A DNA stretch of 14,504 nt. Origin: Acidobacteriota bacterium. Its GTDB lineage: Bacteria; Acidobacteriota; UBA6911; RPQK01; JADFOI01. Where the stretch lies: assembly GCA_027295745.1 (NCBI GenBank), contig JAPUKI010000080.1:1-14504 (forward strand), in the 5' to 3' direction. The position numbers were made by a program, and so were the translations under genes. Positions 8,750 to 14,504 of the stretch are shown piece after piece (within the stretch, counting starts at the first letter, position 1; every line of letters begins with the position of its first letter). The notes under the pieces were generated by a model. The model did not search any database. It worked only from the letters and a program-made list of their open reading frames with translations, and was not told the DNA's origin.

Positions 8750-9769
8750 ATGAAGCGAAAAGCAAGAGCGGCAGGTAGCTTCTTACTTCTTCTGCTGTTT
8801 CTTTTTCCACTCGACGTCTTTGGAGAACGGAAACACGGCAACGTGGAGGAAATCGGCAATCGCGAAATCAACGGTAGGGTTGCCTGGATTTTCCCCAATT
8901 TTGTCTCCCTGGAAAAGGAAATTCAGCTGGGGGCTCAGCTGTCTATGGAAATGGACCGGACAGCCCGTTTTGTTGAGGATCCTGTCGTGGTGGAGTACAT
9001 CGAGCAACTCGCTCAGAAGATCGTGAAGCACTCGGATGCCAAGGTCCCATTTGTGGTGAAGGTGGTTGACACGGATGAAGTCAATGCCTTTGCATTCCCC
9101 GGAGGGTTCTTCTACGTCAACAAGGGGCTGATCCTGGAAGCTGAAAGTGAATCAGAATTGGCGGGGGTCCTGGCTCATGAGATTGCACATGTGACCGCCC
9201 GTCACTATGCGGAAGCCGCTACCAAGAGTCAGTTGCTGCAGTATGCGACGATTCCTGTGCTTTTCGTCGGTGGCGGTTGGGCCCAGTATGGACTTTACAC
9301 GGGATTGGGACTGGGAATGGACCTGGCGTTGCTCGGAGTCACTCGAAAATCGGAGGCGGAAGCCGATCAGCTGGGCACCCAGTACCTGTGGAATACTGAG
9401 TATGATCCCAATGCCTTCATCACCTTCTTTGAGAAATTGCAGGCTAAGGAGGAGGACCATCCCGGTAAATTCGCAGGCTTCTGGAGGACTCACCCCAGCC
9501 TTGAAGATCGAATTGAGAAGGTCCAGGAGGAAATCTCCTATCTTCCTAGTAAGGACGAATATATTCTCAATAGCTCTCAGTTCGAGCGCGCCAAGGCCCG
9601 CCTCATTGAAATCGATAACGGTTTACTCATTGCCGGTGCATCTTCCGGTGGCGGTGCAACCAAGAGACCCACACTCAAGCGCAGGACCAATCGGGACAGC
9701 CAAGATGCCGGGGAAGAACCGACTCTGGAGAAAGATCGCCCCACTCTCAAGCGACCAGACGGCAGCTGA
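8750..9769 (+). CDS. Secreted M48-family zinc metalloprotease
   Basis: 339 residues. The zinc-binding motif HEIAH is at 143-147 (within LAHEIAHVTARHY), and the third ligand Glu is in SEAEADQLG (E202, D206), the M48 signature. A signal peptide (MKRKARAAGSFLLLLLFLFPLDVFG) precedes the mature protein, so it probably acts in the periplasm on misfolded envelope proteins, in the manner of BepA-like proteases; no TPR domain follows. ATG 8750 has GGGAG at 8736-8740, whereas GTG 8687 would bury the signal peptide behind 21 extra residues. The last 35 residues are charged and repetitive: RPTLKR (306-311), EPTLEK (323-328), RPTLKR (330-335). The final Ser codon and the TGA stop lie in the first copy of the downstream repeat array, so the original C-terminus may have been altered. 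Confidence 0.92.
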   Translation: MKRKARAAGSFLLLLLFLFPLDVFGERKHGNVEEIGNREINGRVAWIFPNFVSLEKEIQLGAQLSMEMDRTARFVEDPVVVEYIEQLAQKIVKHSDAKVPFVVKVVDTDEVNAFAFPGGFFYVNKGLILEAESESELAGVLAHEIAHVTARHYAEAATKSQLLQYATIPVLFVGGGWAQYGLYTGLGLGMDLALLGVTRKSEAEADQLGTQYLWNTEYDPNAFITFFEKLQAKEEDHPGKFAGFWRTHPSLEDRIEKVQEEISYLPSKDEYILNSSQFERAKARLIEIDNGLLIAGASSGGGATKRPTLKRRTNRDSQDAGEEPTLEKDRPTLKRPDGS

Positions 9770-9910
9770 CACCTGACAGCTGACACCTGACAACAGACCA
9801 CAGACCACAGACCACAGACCACAGACCACAGACCACAGACCACAGACCACAGACAGCTGACCACAGACAGCTGACCACAGACAGCTGACCACAGACCACC
9901 TGACACCTCT
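9763..9910 (+). repeat. Heptanucleotide tandem-repeat array 1
   Basis: Begins with two 14-bp copies of CAGCTGACACCTGA (from 9763, overlapping the M48 stop codon). It continues after CAACAGAC with eight consecutive CACAGAC units (9799-9854), then AGCTGAC and CACAGAC alternating three times (9855-9896), and ends with CACCTGA and CACCTCT (to 9910). Everything is in 7-bp register apart from the 8-base joining unit at 9791-9798. The segment 9791-9854 has no T on the plus strand. With the few bases after it, this array makes up nearly all of the 170-bp gap between the protease and the prepilin peptidase. Confidence 0.97.
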
Positions 9911-9927
9911 CTCCGGTTTCTCTAAGG

Positions 9928-9933
9928 TATAAT
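9928..9933 (+). promoter_or_regulatory. Consensus -10 box placed for a leaderless prepilin peptidase mRNA
   Basis: TATAAT matches the -10 consensus at six of six. It lies at -12 to -7 relative to the A of the ATG at 9940, the exact position needed for transcription to start on the start codon. No -35 box is seen at normal spacing; CTGACA at 9900-9905, in the repeat array, is 22 bases away. The AAGG at 9924-9927 is 12 bases from the ATG, a poor ribosome site. Leaderless start is an inference. Confidence 0.45.
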
Positions 9934-9939
9934 CTTACG

Positions 9940-10752
9940 ATGTTTCTTGTTGAGGGGTTTGTCATAGCCTTCGGGTTGGCTGTGGGAAGCTTTATCAATG
10001 TCTGTATCTATCGGATTCCCCGGGGTCAGTCTGTGCTTCTCCCGAGGTCGAGTTGCCCAAAGTGCGATCATCCCATTAGACCCTGGGAAAATATTCCCAT
10101 CCTCAGTTATCTTTTCTTGCGTGGAAAATGCAGGCAATGCGGTAGTCGAATTTCCTGGGTTTATCCGACGCTGGAAGTGAGCACCGGTATACTCTTCTAC
10201 CTCTTATTTCTGAAGTACGGATTTCACACTCCATTCTTCATCAACATGGTCTTTTTTAGCCTTCTTTTGATCTTACTCTTTGTTGACCTCTTTGAAAGGC
10301 TGCTTCCCAATGTTGTAACTCTGGGTGGCCTGGTCTTTGGACTGGTGATGGCACCTTTTCAGTCCGAGGAATTCTTGGCCGCGTTCCGCTTGCTGGATCT
10401 TCCCCCTGTGATGTGGACCCAATATGTCGATTCGCTCCTCGGTATTGTGGTGGGCGGGGGGTTCCTTTGGCTGGTAGCGGAGCTCTACTTTAGAGTGAAG
10501 AAAGTGGAAGGGATGGGCTTTGGTGATATCAAGATGATGGCTATGGTGGGGGCCTTTCTGGGATGGGCTTATACCTGGTTAACGATACTCTTAGGGTCGC
10601 TGCTGGGAGCATTGATCGGATCACTCTACATGTTTGTTTTTCGAAAAGGGCGCAGATATCAACTGCCCTTCGGAAGTTTTCTGGCCGTGGGTGCTATTGC
10701 CAGCACTCTTTGGGGGCGGAAACTGCTCACGTTCTATCTCACGCAATTCTAA
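9940..10752 (+). CDS. pilD: Prepilin peptidase / N-methyltransferase (A24 family)
   Basis: 270 residues, bifunctional form. This inner-membrane aspartic protease cuts the leader of type IV prepilins after Gly and methylates the new N-terminal Phe. The N-terminal domain begins GLAVGSFINVCIYRIPRG and carries the two CxxC pairs of the methyltransferase/zinc region (C39, C42, C64, C67). Catalytic aspartates are D116 (FVDLFERLLPN) and D196 (GMGFGDIK), both in their expected sequence contexts. About seven to eight hydrophobic segments follow. The start at 9940 fits the family N-terminus. Likely substrate: the pilin-like protein at 6070 and others elsewhere. It is preceded by a repeat array and converges on the ComEA-like gene 30 bp downstream. 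Its symbol could equally be comC or gspO, since no pilus or secretion operon surrounds it. Confidence 0.95.
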   Translation: MFLVEGFVIAFGLAVGSFINVCIYRIPRGQSVLLPRSSCPKCDHPIRPWENIPILSYLFLRGKCRQCGSRISWVYPTLEVSTGILFYLLFLKYGFHTPFFINMVFFSLLLILLFVDLFERLLPNVVTLGGLVFGLVMAPFQSEEFLAAFRLLDLPPVMWTQYVDSLLGIVVGGGFLWLVAELYFRVKKVEGMGFGDIKMMAMVGAFLGWAYTWLTILLGSLLGALIGSLYMFVFRKGRRYQLPFGSFLAVGAIASTLWGRKLLTFYLTQF

Positions 10753-10760
10753 GAAGAGGA

Positions 10761-10786
10761 GTCAGCTGTCAGCTGTCAGCTGTCAG
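10761..10786 (-). repeat. Heptanucleotide repeat array 2 (short)
   Basis: About 3.7 copies of TGTCAGC on the plus strand (GCTGACA on the minus strand), between the convergent prepilin peptidase and ComEA-like genes. The first copy, read on the minus strand, contains the TGA stop of the ComEA-like gene (10785-10783). The unit is the same as the GCTGACA element in array 1, in the opposite chromosomal orientation but the same orientation relative to the gene it follows. Confidence 0.95.
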
Positions 10787-11085
10787 GATTCTCTCTCCAG
10801 AGTCTTGACCGTAATAAGATCCTGCAGCTGCAAGAACTTTTTCTCACCGATCCCCCGGATATTCAGCAAATCCTCAATCCGTTGGAAAGGACCACTCCTC
10901 TCGCGAAGCTCCAGGATTCGCTCAGCAATCACAGGCCCGATGCCTGGCAGACTGTCAAGCTGCGAGAAAGTGGCTGTGTTGAGATTGATCTTTGGTGTCT
11001 GTTCGCCTTCTGTCGCCGAAACGCACAGAAGGAGTACCAGAACTCCTATGGATACCTGCCAAGTAGATCCTTTTGCTTTCATCAT
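10783..11085 (-). CDS. ComEA-like helix-hairpin-helix DNA-binding protein (exported)
   Basis: 100 residues. A signal peptide or N-terminal anchor (MMKAKGSTWQVSIGVLVLLLCVSATEG) is followed by the ComEA-type paired helix-hairpin-helix domain: INLNTATFSQLDSLPGIG, then IEDLLNIRGIGEKKF. ComEA proteins bind double-stranded DNA in the periplasm or at the membrane and ratchet it in during natural transformation. ATG 11085 is chosen because AGGAG (11096-11092 on the minus strand) lies 6 bases upstream; the second ATG at 11082 is also possible. An upstream in-frame ATG at 11193 would add 36 residues, partly encoded by the TATTCTG repeat, and hide the signal peptide. The last codons run straight into the GCTGACA array, which supplies the stop. 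Near a prepilin peptidase and a pilin this suggests competence, but comEC and other partners are not in view. Small HhH proteins with other roles exist. Confidence 0.85.
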   Translation of the reverse strand: MMKAKGSTWQVSIGVLVLLLCVSATEGEQTPKINLNTATFSQLDSLPGIGPVIAERILELRERSGPFQRIEDLLNIRGIGEKKFLQLQDLITVKTLERES

Positions 11086-11128
11086 ATTTTTCTCCTTTCT
11101 TACTACAACGCTCCAACCGGAGAATCTA

Positions 11129-11142
11129 CGAAGAAATCTTCG
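11129..11142. promoter_or_regulatory. Small dyad in the comEA/bshC divergent spacer
   Basis: CGAAGA-AA-TCTTCG is a perfect 6-bp-arm inverted repeat in the 127-bp gap between the divergent ComEA-like and bshC genes. It is operator-like in placement, but arms this short arise often by chance. Confidence 0.2.
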
Positions 11143-11158
11143 GGATCTCTCATTTCCG

Positions 11159-11179
11159 TATTCTGTATTCTGTATTCTA
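11159..11179 (+). repeat. Heptanucleotide repeat (TATTCTG) x3
   Basis: Three 7-bp units, TATTCTG, TATTCTG, TATTCTA, in the comEA/bshC divergent spacer. On the minus strand the unit reads ACAGAAT, sharing the ACAG core and 7-bp period with the other arrays. The plus-strand hexamer TATTCT resembles a -10 box, but no matching -35 was seen upstream of any copy. Confidence 0.85.
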
Positions 11180-11212
11180 TCTTCAGCCTCCAAAGGGGAG
11201 TAAACTGAAGAA

Positions 11213-12850
11213 ATGCAGACGGAGTGTCTCGATTATCGACAACTTCCCGGTCTGAATCCTCTTTTTCCGGAATATCTGTATCAGTACGATAGACTTGAGT
11301 CCCTCTACTCCTCTCCGGTTCATCTCAGCCTTGATGCTCTCAAGGAACGAGCCGAATCCGTGTTGAAAAACCCGCCACCTTATCCCCGTGATCAACTCGT
11401 GGAATTGACGACCGCTTTCAACCAAAGAGTTGGAGCCGGTGAGAAGGTTTTCCAGAATCTCGAAAAATTGAGGTCCCCCAGGACCTTAGCGGTGGTCACA
11501 GGACAACAGCCAGGTTTCTTCGGGGGTCCCGCGTTGACAGTTTACAAGGCGCTCACGGCTGTTCGCTTGGCCCAGATGTTGGATGAAGAAGGCTACCCCG
11601 CGGTTCCTGTCTTCTGGCTGGCATCCGATGACACCGATTTTCACGAGGTCTGCCTCACATCCTTCTTCGCTGACAATGGAGATCTGTTTTCTGTGAGTTA
11701 TCAGGGTCCCCAGCAGAATGGTTCACGAATGGTGGGAACGATCCCTTTGAACACTGTCGAGGAGTGTTACAGCCGTTTACAGAAAGAGGGACCGAAAGGG
11801 GAGTTTCATGAAGAAGTCCTCCAGCTGCTCCAGGAAACTTATCCTCCTTCAAAAAGTTTCCGCGAAGCCGCAGGCTCATGGCTGAGCCACCTCTTTCGCC
11901 CCTACGGGCTTATTCTCTTTGATGCGCTTCTTCCCGAATACAAGCAAGGGGTGGGATCTCTGTTTGCTCGGGCCATAGAGAAGCGTCGGGAGATTCTCCA
12001 AGCTCTGAAAGGCAGAGCCGAAGCGTTGCAAGAAAGGGGATTCGATCCCCAGGTTCGAGTCCAAGATTCGGAGAGTTTCATTTTTTGGACAGAAGGTGAG
12101 AATCGATACAAGTTGGAGTATGGAGGAGAGCGATATCGGAGGAAAGCACAGGACTCTCCGAAGTTGAGTGAACAGGAATTGTTGAGGGAGCTTGACCAGC
12201 AGGCAGAAAAGTTTGCTCCTAACGTGCTCCTGAGGCCCATTGTGCAAGACCATCTGTTTCCCACCGTGGCCTATGTGGGAGGTCCTTCAGAAGTTGCCTA
12301 CTTTGCTCAAGTCAGTGCCATTAGTCGGTTTTGGAACAAGGAAATGGCTGTGTTTCCGCGAGTTGGGATTACCCTGGTGGATCGAAAAGCTCAGCGCTTG
12401 TTGAGGAAGTATGGGCTGAAAGTCTTGGATGTTTTGCAACTGACTCCCCAAGAGCTCTCGCGTAGGATTGTGGAAGGCAAGGACCCGGAGCATATTCTGG
12501 AAAGGCTTGAGCATGTGCAGAAGGAACTCCAATCTGAACTGAGAGCACTGAAGGATGATATTGGGAAGATTGACCCGACCGTAGCGGAGATGGTGGGGGG
12601 AGCAGAGAAGAAGATTCTTTACCAGATCGAGAAGATACAAAAAAGATTTGTCGCCAATCACCGTAACCAGGAAGCGACTTTTGGGCAGCACCTGGACTAT
12701 CTGTGTTCACACCTTTACCCGCATGGAAAACTTCAGGAACGCGTCATGAGTTTCAATCAGTTTTTGAGTGAAGAGGGTCCAGATTTAGTCGACCGTTTAT
12801 TGAATGTGATCGACCCTTTTTGCCCAAGCCATCAAGTGATATACTTGTGA
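11213..12850 (+). CDS. bshC: Bacillithiol biosynthesis cysteine-adding enzyme BshC
   Basis: 545 residues, normal length. BshC is assigned to the last step of bacillithiol synthesis, joining cysteine to glucosaminyl-malate in the cytoplasm. The Rossmann-type core has the family hallmark VVTGQQPGFFGGPALTVYKA (94-113), followed by PVFWLASDDTDFHEV (132-146). The C-terminal part is a coiled-coil region (about 425-500), ending in the family-typical PSHQVIYL. The start fits the N-terminus LPGLNPLFPEYLY; AAGGGGAG at 11193-11200 is 12 bases upstream, rather far. bshA and bshB are not in the window. A sugar transferase starts 44 bp downstream on the same strand, so the two may be cotranscribed, though their functions are unrelated. 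Confidence 0.93.
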   Translation: MQTECLDYRQLPGLNPLFPEYLYQYDRLESLYSSPVHLSLDALKERAESVLKNPPPYPRDQLVELTTAFNQRVGAGEKVFQNLEKLRSPRTLAVVTGQQPGFFGGPALTVYKALTAVRLAQMLDEEGYPAVPVFWLASDDTDFHEVCLTSFFADNGDLFSVSYQGPQQNGSRMVGTIPLNTVEECYSRLQKEGPKGEFHEEVLQLLQETYPPSKSFREAAGSWLSHLFRPYGLILFDALLPEYKQGVGSLFARAIEKRREILQALKGRAEALQERGFDPQVRVQDSESFIFWTEGENRYKLEYGGERYRRKAQDSPKLSEQELLRELDQQAEKFAPNVLLRPIVQDHLFPTVAYVGGPSEVAYFAQVSAISRFWNKEMAVFPRVGITLVDRKAQRLLRKYGLKVLDVLQLTPQELSRRIVEGKDPEHILERLEHVQKELQSELRALKDDIGKIDPTVAEMVGGAEKKILYQIEKIQKRFVANHRNQEATFGQHLDYLCSHLYPHGKLQERVMSFNQFLSEEGPDLVDRLLNVIDPFCPSHQVIYL

Positions 12851-12894
12851 CCTCCGTCATGGATCTATCTCGTTGACTGGATTAGAGTTCAAGG

Positions 12895-14331
12895 ATGTTT
12901 CATCGCCAATTCCGACTGTATTCCAATCTGCTGCTGGTCGCCGACATCCTGGCAGGTCTGTGGGCTCTGTATTTCGCCTACTACTTGCGTTACTATCTGG
13001 TGGTTTCTGCTCCCTCTGAGATCAGTCGATTTTTCAATCCGGAACTGCTGCCTTTACCAGCCTATCTTTTCTACTGGCTGACTTTTGTTCCGCTGTGGGT
13101 CGTTCTTTTGATGTGGACCCAACGCTATTCTCAGCTCATGCGCCTGCCCTTGGGAATGCAGGCATTTCGGATTTTACAATTCACACTGAGCGCCGGCTTC
13201 TTGACGGGTTTTCTCACCTACAGTTTCAATCTCGTGATCAGCCGGCCGATTTTCTTTGTCTTTTGGTTTTTCTCCGGGCTGATCCTTGTACTCAATCGAG
13301 TCATCCTGCATTGGTATCTGCGCAGCGGCAATATCAACGAGCACAGTCAAATAAAGATTTTAATCGTAGGCACCGATGAGCGGGCAAGACAGGTGGGTAA
13401 GTTGCTGGAGAAGTACAAAAAGTGGGGTTATCACGTCGTGGGCTACCTGAGTAGTGAGGAAAAAGAGACAGCCGCGGCGGACCTGCAGATTGTGGGTTCG
13501 CTCAAAGAGCTGCCGAAATATCTGCAGACGCATGTGGTGGACGAAATCATCTTTCTGGGATCCCACCGGAAAGACTTCGAGGAGTTTGAGAAGCTGATCG
13601 GACTCTGTGGGGACCTCGGCATTCGATCTCGAGTTGCAGCTGACTTCTTTCTTGATTCTACCTTCGAGGTTTCACTGGAGTATCTAGAGAGCCTACCCTT
13701 GCTCACCTTTTCAACTGTTCCGAATGCCACTATCGGGATTTTAGCCAAGCGAGTAGTGGATGTGCTGGTGGCGTCGGTCCTTCTGATAGTGTCTGCTCCC
13801 TTGACCATGGTGGCAGCGGCTGTCATTAAATTGACCTCTTCCGGACCCATATTTTACAAGCAGGTTCGATGTGGGCAGGGCGGACGCAGATTTGAGCTCA
13901 TCAAGTTCAGAACCATGATCGAGGGTGCGGAAGACAAATTGTGGGAGCTGAAGCATCTGAACGAAATGGAGGGGCCGGTTTTTAAGATGCGACATGATCC
14001 TCGGGTCACACCGCTGGGCCGAGTTTTGCGGAAGAGTAGTCTTGATGAGTTACCCCAGGTCTGGAATGTCCTCAAAGGGGAAATGAGTATGGTTGGGCCG
14101 CGAGCACCGCTGCTCGAGGAGGTCCAACACTACACCACAAAACAAAGGCGCCGGCTCGGCGTGAAGCCTGGAATCACTTGTCTTTGGCAGATTTCTGGCC
14201 GAAACGATATAGATTTCAACAAGTGGATGGAGCTGGACCTGCAGTATATCGATCAATGGTCCTTCTGGCTGGATCTTCGGATCATGTTGAAGACCATTCC
14301 TGCCGTATTCACCGCCCGAGGAGCACGGTAA
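12895..14331 (+). CDS. Polyprenyl-phosphate sugar-1-phosphate transferase (exopolysaccharide initiation)
   Basis: 478 residues, membrane protein of the WbaP/CpsE type. It moves a sugar-1-phosphate (often glucose or galactose) from a nucleotide sugar to undecaprenyl phosphate, starting capsule, exopolysaccharide or O-antigen repeat units. Hydrophobic segments lie near 11-31, 55-73, 94-113 and 118-138; then a nucleotide-binding-like domain (ILIVGTDERARQV, 155-167, to about 260); then a membrane segment (about 286-310) and the catalytic domain with KFRTM (337-341), SLDELPQVWNVLKGEMSMVGPR (382-403, with the Asp-Glu pair 384-385) and KPGITCLWQISGR (424-436). An in-frame stop at 12883 makes ATG 12895 the first possible start; the ribosome site is poor. 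It is followed at once by a repeat array. The sugar cannot be read from sequence. Confidence 0.95.
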   Translation: MFHRQFRLYSNLLLVADILAGLWALYFAYYLRYYLVVSAPSEISRFFNPELLPLPAYLFYWLTFVPLWVVLLMWTQRYSQLMRLPLGMQAFRILQFTLSAGFLTGFLTYSFNLVISRPIFFVFWFFSGLILVLNRVILHWYLRSGNINEHSQIKILIVGTDERARQVGKLLEKYKKWGYHVVGYLSSEEKETAAADLQIVGSLKELPKYLQTHVVDEIIFLGSHRKDFEEFEKLIGLCGDLGIRSRVAADFFLDSTFEVSLEYLESLPLLTFSTVPNATIGILAKRVVDVLVASVLLIVSAPLTMVAAAVIKLTSSGPIFYKQVRCGQGGRRFELIKFRTMIEGAEDKLWELKHLNEMEGPVFKMRHDPRVTPLGRVLRKSSLDELPQVWNVLKGEMSMVGPRAPLLEEVQHYTTKQRRRLGVKPGITCLWQISGRNDIDFNKWMELDLQYIDQWSFWLDLRIMLKTIPAVFTARGAR

Positions 14332-14504
14332 CAACAGACCACAGACCACAGACCACAGACCACAGACCAGCGGACCACAGACCACAGACCACAGACCACA
14401 GACCACAGACCACAGACCATAGACCACAGACAACAGACCAGCTGACCACAGACCACAGACCACAGACCACAGACAACAGACAACAGACCAGCTGACACCT
14501 GACA
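14331..14504 (+). repeat. Heptanucleotide tandem-repeat array 3, running off the window
   Basis: Starts in the TAA stop of the sugar transferase (TAACAACAGAC). It contains 15 exact CACAGAC units with variants CATAGAC, AACAGAC, CAGCGGAC and CAGCTGAC, and reaches CAGCTGACACCTGACA at the window edge, so its full length is unknown. It has the same orientation and the same ACAACAGACC and CAGCTGACACCTGACA elements as array 1. No gene is seen in it; open frames across it come from the stop-free 7-bp period. Confidence 0.97.

Noticed and set aside
9763..9910. CRISPR array
   Set aside because: Units are 7 bp with no unique spacers and there are no cas genes.
9577..9998. Antisense open frames across array 1 giving proteins rich in VVCGLWS repeats
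   Set aside because: A 7-bp unit read in any frame gives a 7-residue repeat with no stop, so long open frames arise automatically. They overlap the M48 and pilD genes and have no start signals or family features.
11086..11193. N-terminal extension of the ComEA-like protein to ATG 11193
   Set aside because: The added residues are partly encoded by the TATTCTG repeat and would mask the signal peptide; AGGAG lies 6 bases before ATG 11085.
14050..14498. Open frames over array 3 on both strands
   Set aside because: Same artefact of the stop-free heptamer period; they also overlap the catalytic end of the sugar transferase.

Overview
The window looks like chromosomal DNA from an uncultured, diderm (Gram-negative-type) bacterium, most likely an acidobacterium or close relative. 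This is inferred from gene content: a very large periplasmic alpha-2-macroglobulin with a TPR-like N-terminus, a pseudopilin with a C-terminus of the FYSDESAVIR type, an M48 protease with a PTLKR-rich tail, and a BshC bacillithiol enzyme. There is no rRNA or marker gene to settle it. Base composition appears moderately GC-rich and even. I see no phage, IS, tRNA or CRISPR signatures.

Layout. 67-5949 (+) is an alpha-2-macroglobulin-family protein with an intact CTEQ thioester. 6070-6504 (+) is a type IV pilin-like protein. It converges on a minus-strand two-gene operon, nnr (8540-6954) then tsaE (6954-6514), joined by a TGATG stop/start overlap. Divergent from nnr, and separated from it by a 209-bp spacer holding a perfect 8-bp-arm dyad, is a secreted M48 metalloprotease (8750-9769, +). 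After a tandem-repeat array come a prepilin peptidase (9940-10752, +), a convergent ComEA-like helix-hairpin-helix protein (11085-10783, -), bshC (11213-12850, +) and a polyprenyl-phosphate sugar-1-phosphate transferase (12895-14331, +). A second repeat array then runs to the window end.

How the genes fit together. Most of the content serves the cell envelope or housekeeping: protease trapping (A2M) and periplasmic proteolysis (M48), pilus/DNA-uptake parts (pilin, prepilin peptidase, ComEA-like), surface polysaccharide initiation (sugar transferase), low-molecular-weight thiol synthesis (BshC), metabolite repair (Nnr) and tRNA t6A modification (TsaE). Apart from nnr-tsaE and possibly bshC-sugar transferase, they do not form one obvious pathway.

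The most unusual structure is a family of 7-bp tandem repeats in the intergenic spaces of the second half (9763-9910, 10761-10786, 11159-11179, 14331-14504). The units differ (ACAGACC, ACAGCTG, ACACCTG, ACAGAAT) but share the period and, in most cases, an ACAG core. In three places the array begins at, or supplies, the stop codon of the gene before it, in the same orientation relative to that gene. No gene-free stretch exceeds 300 bases.
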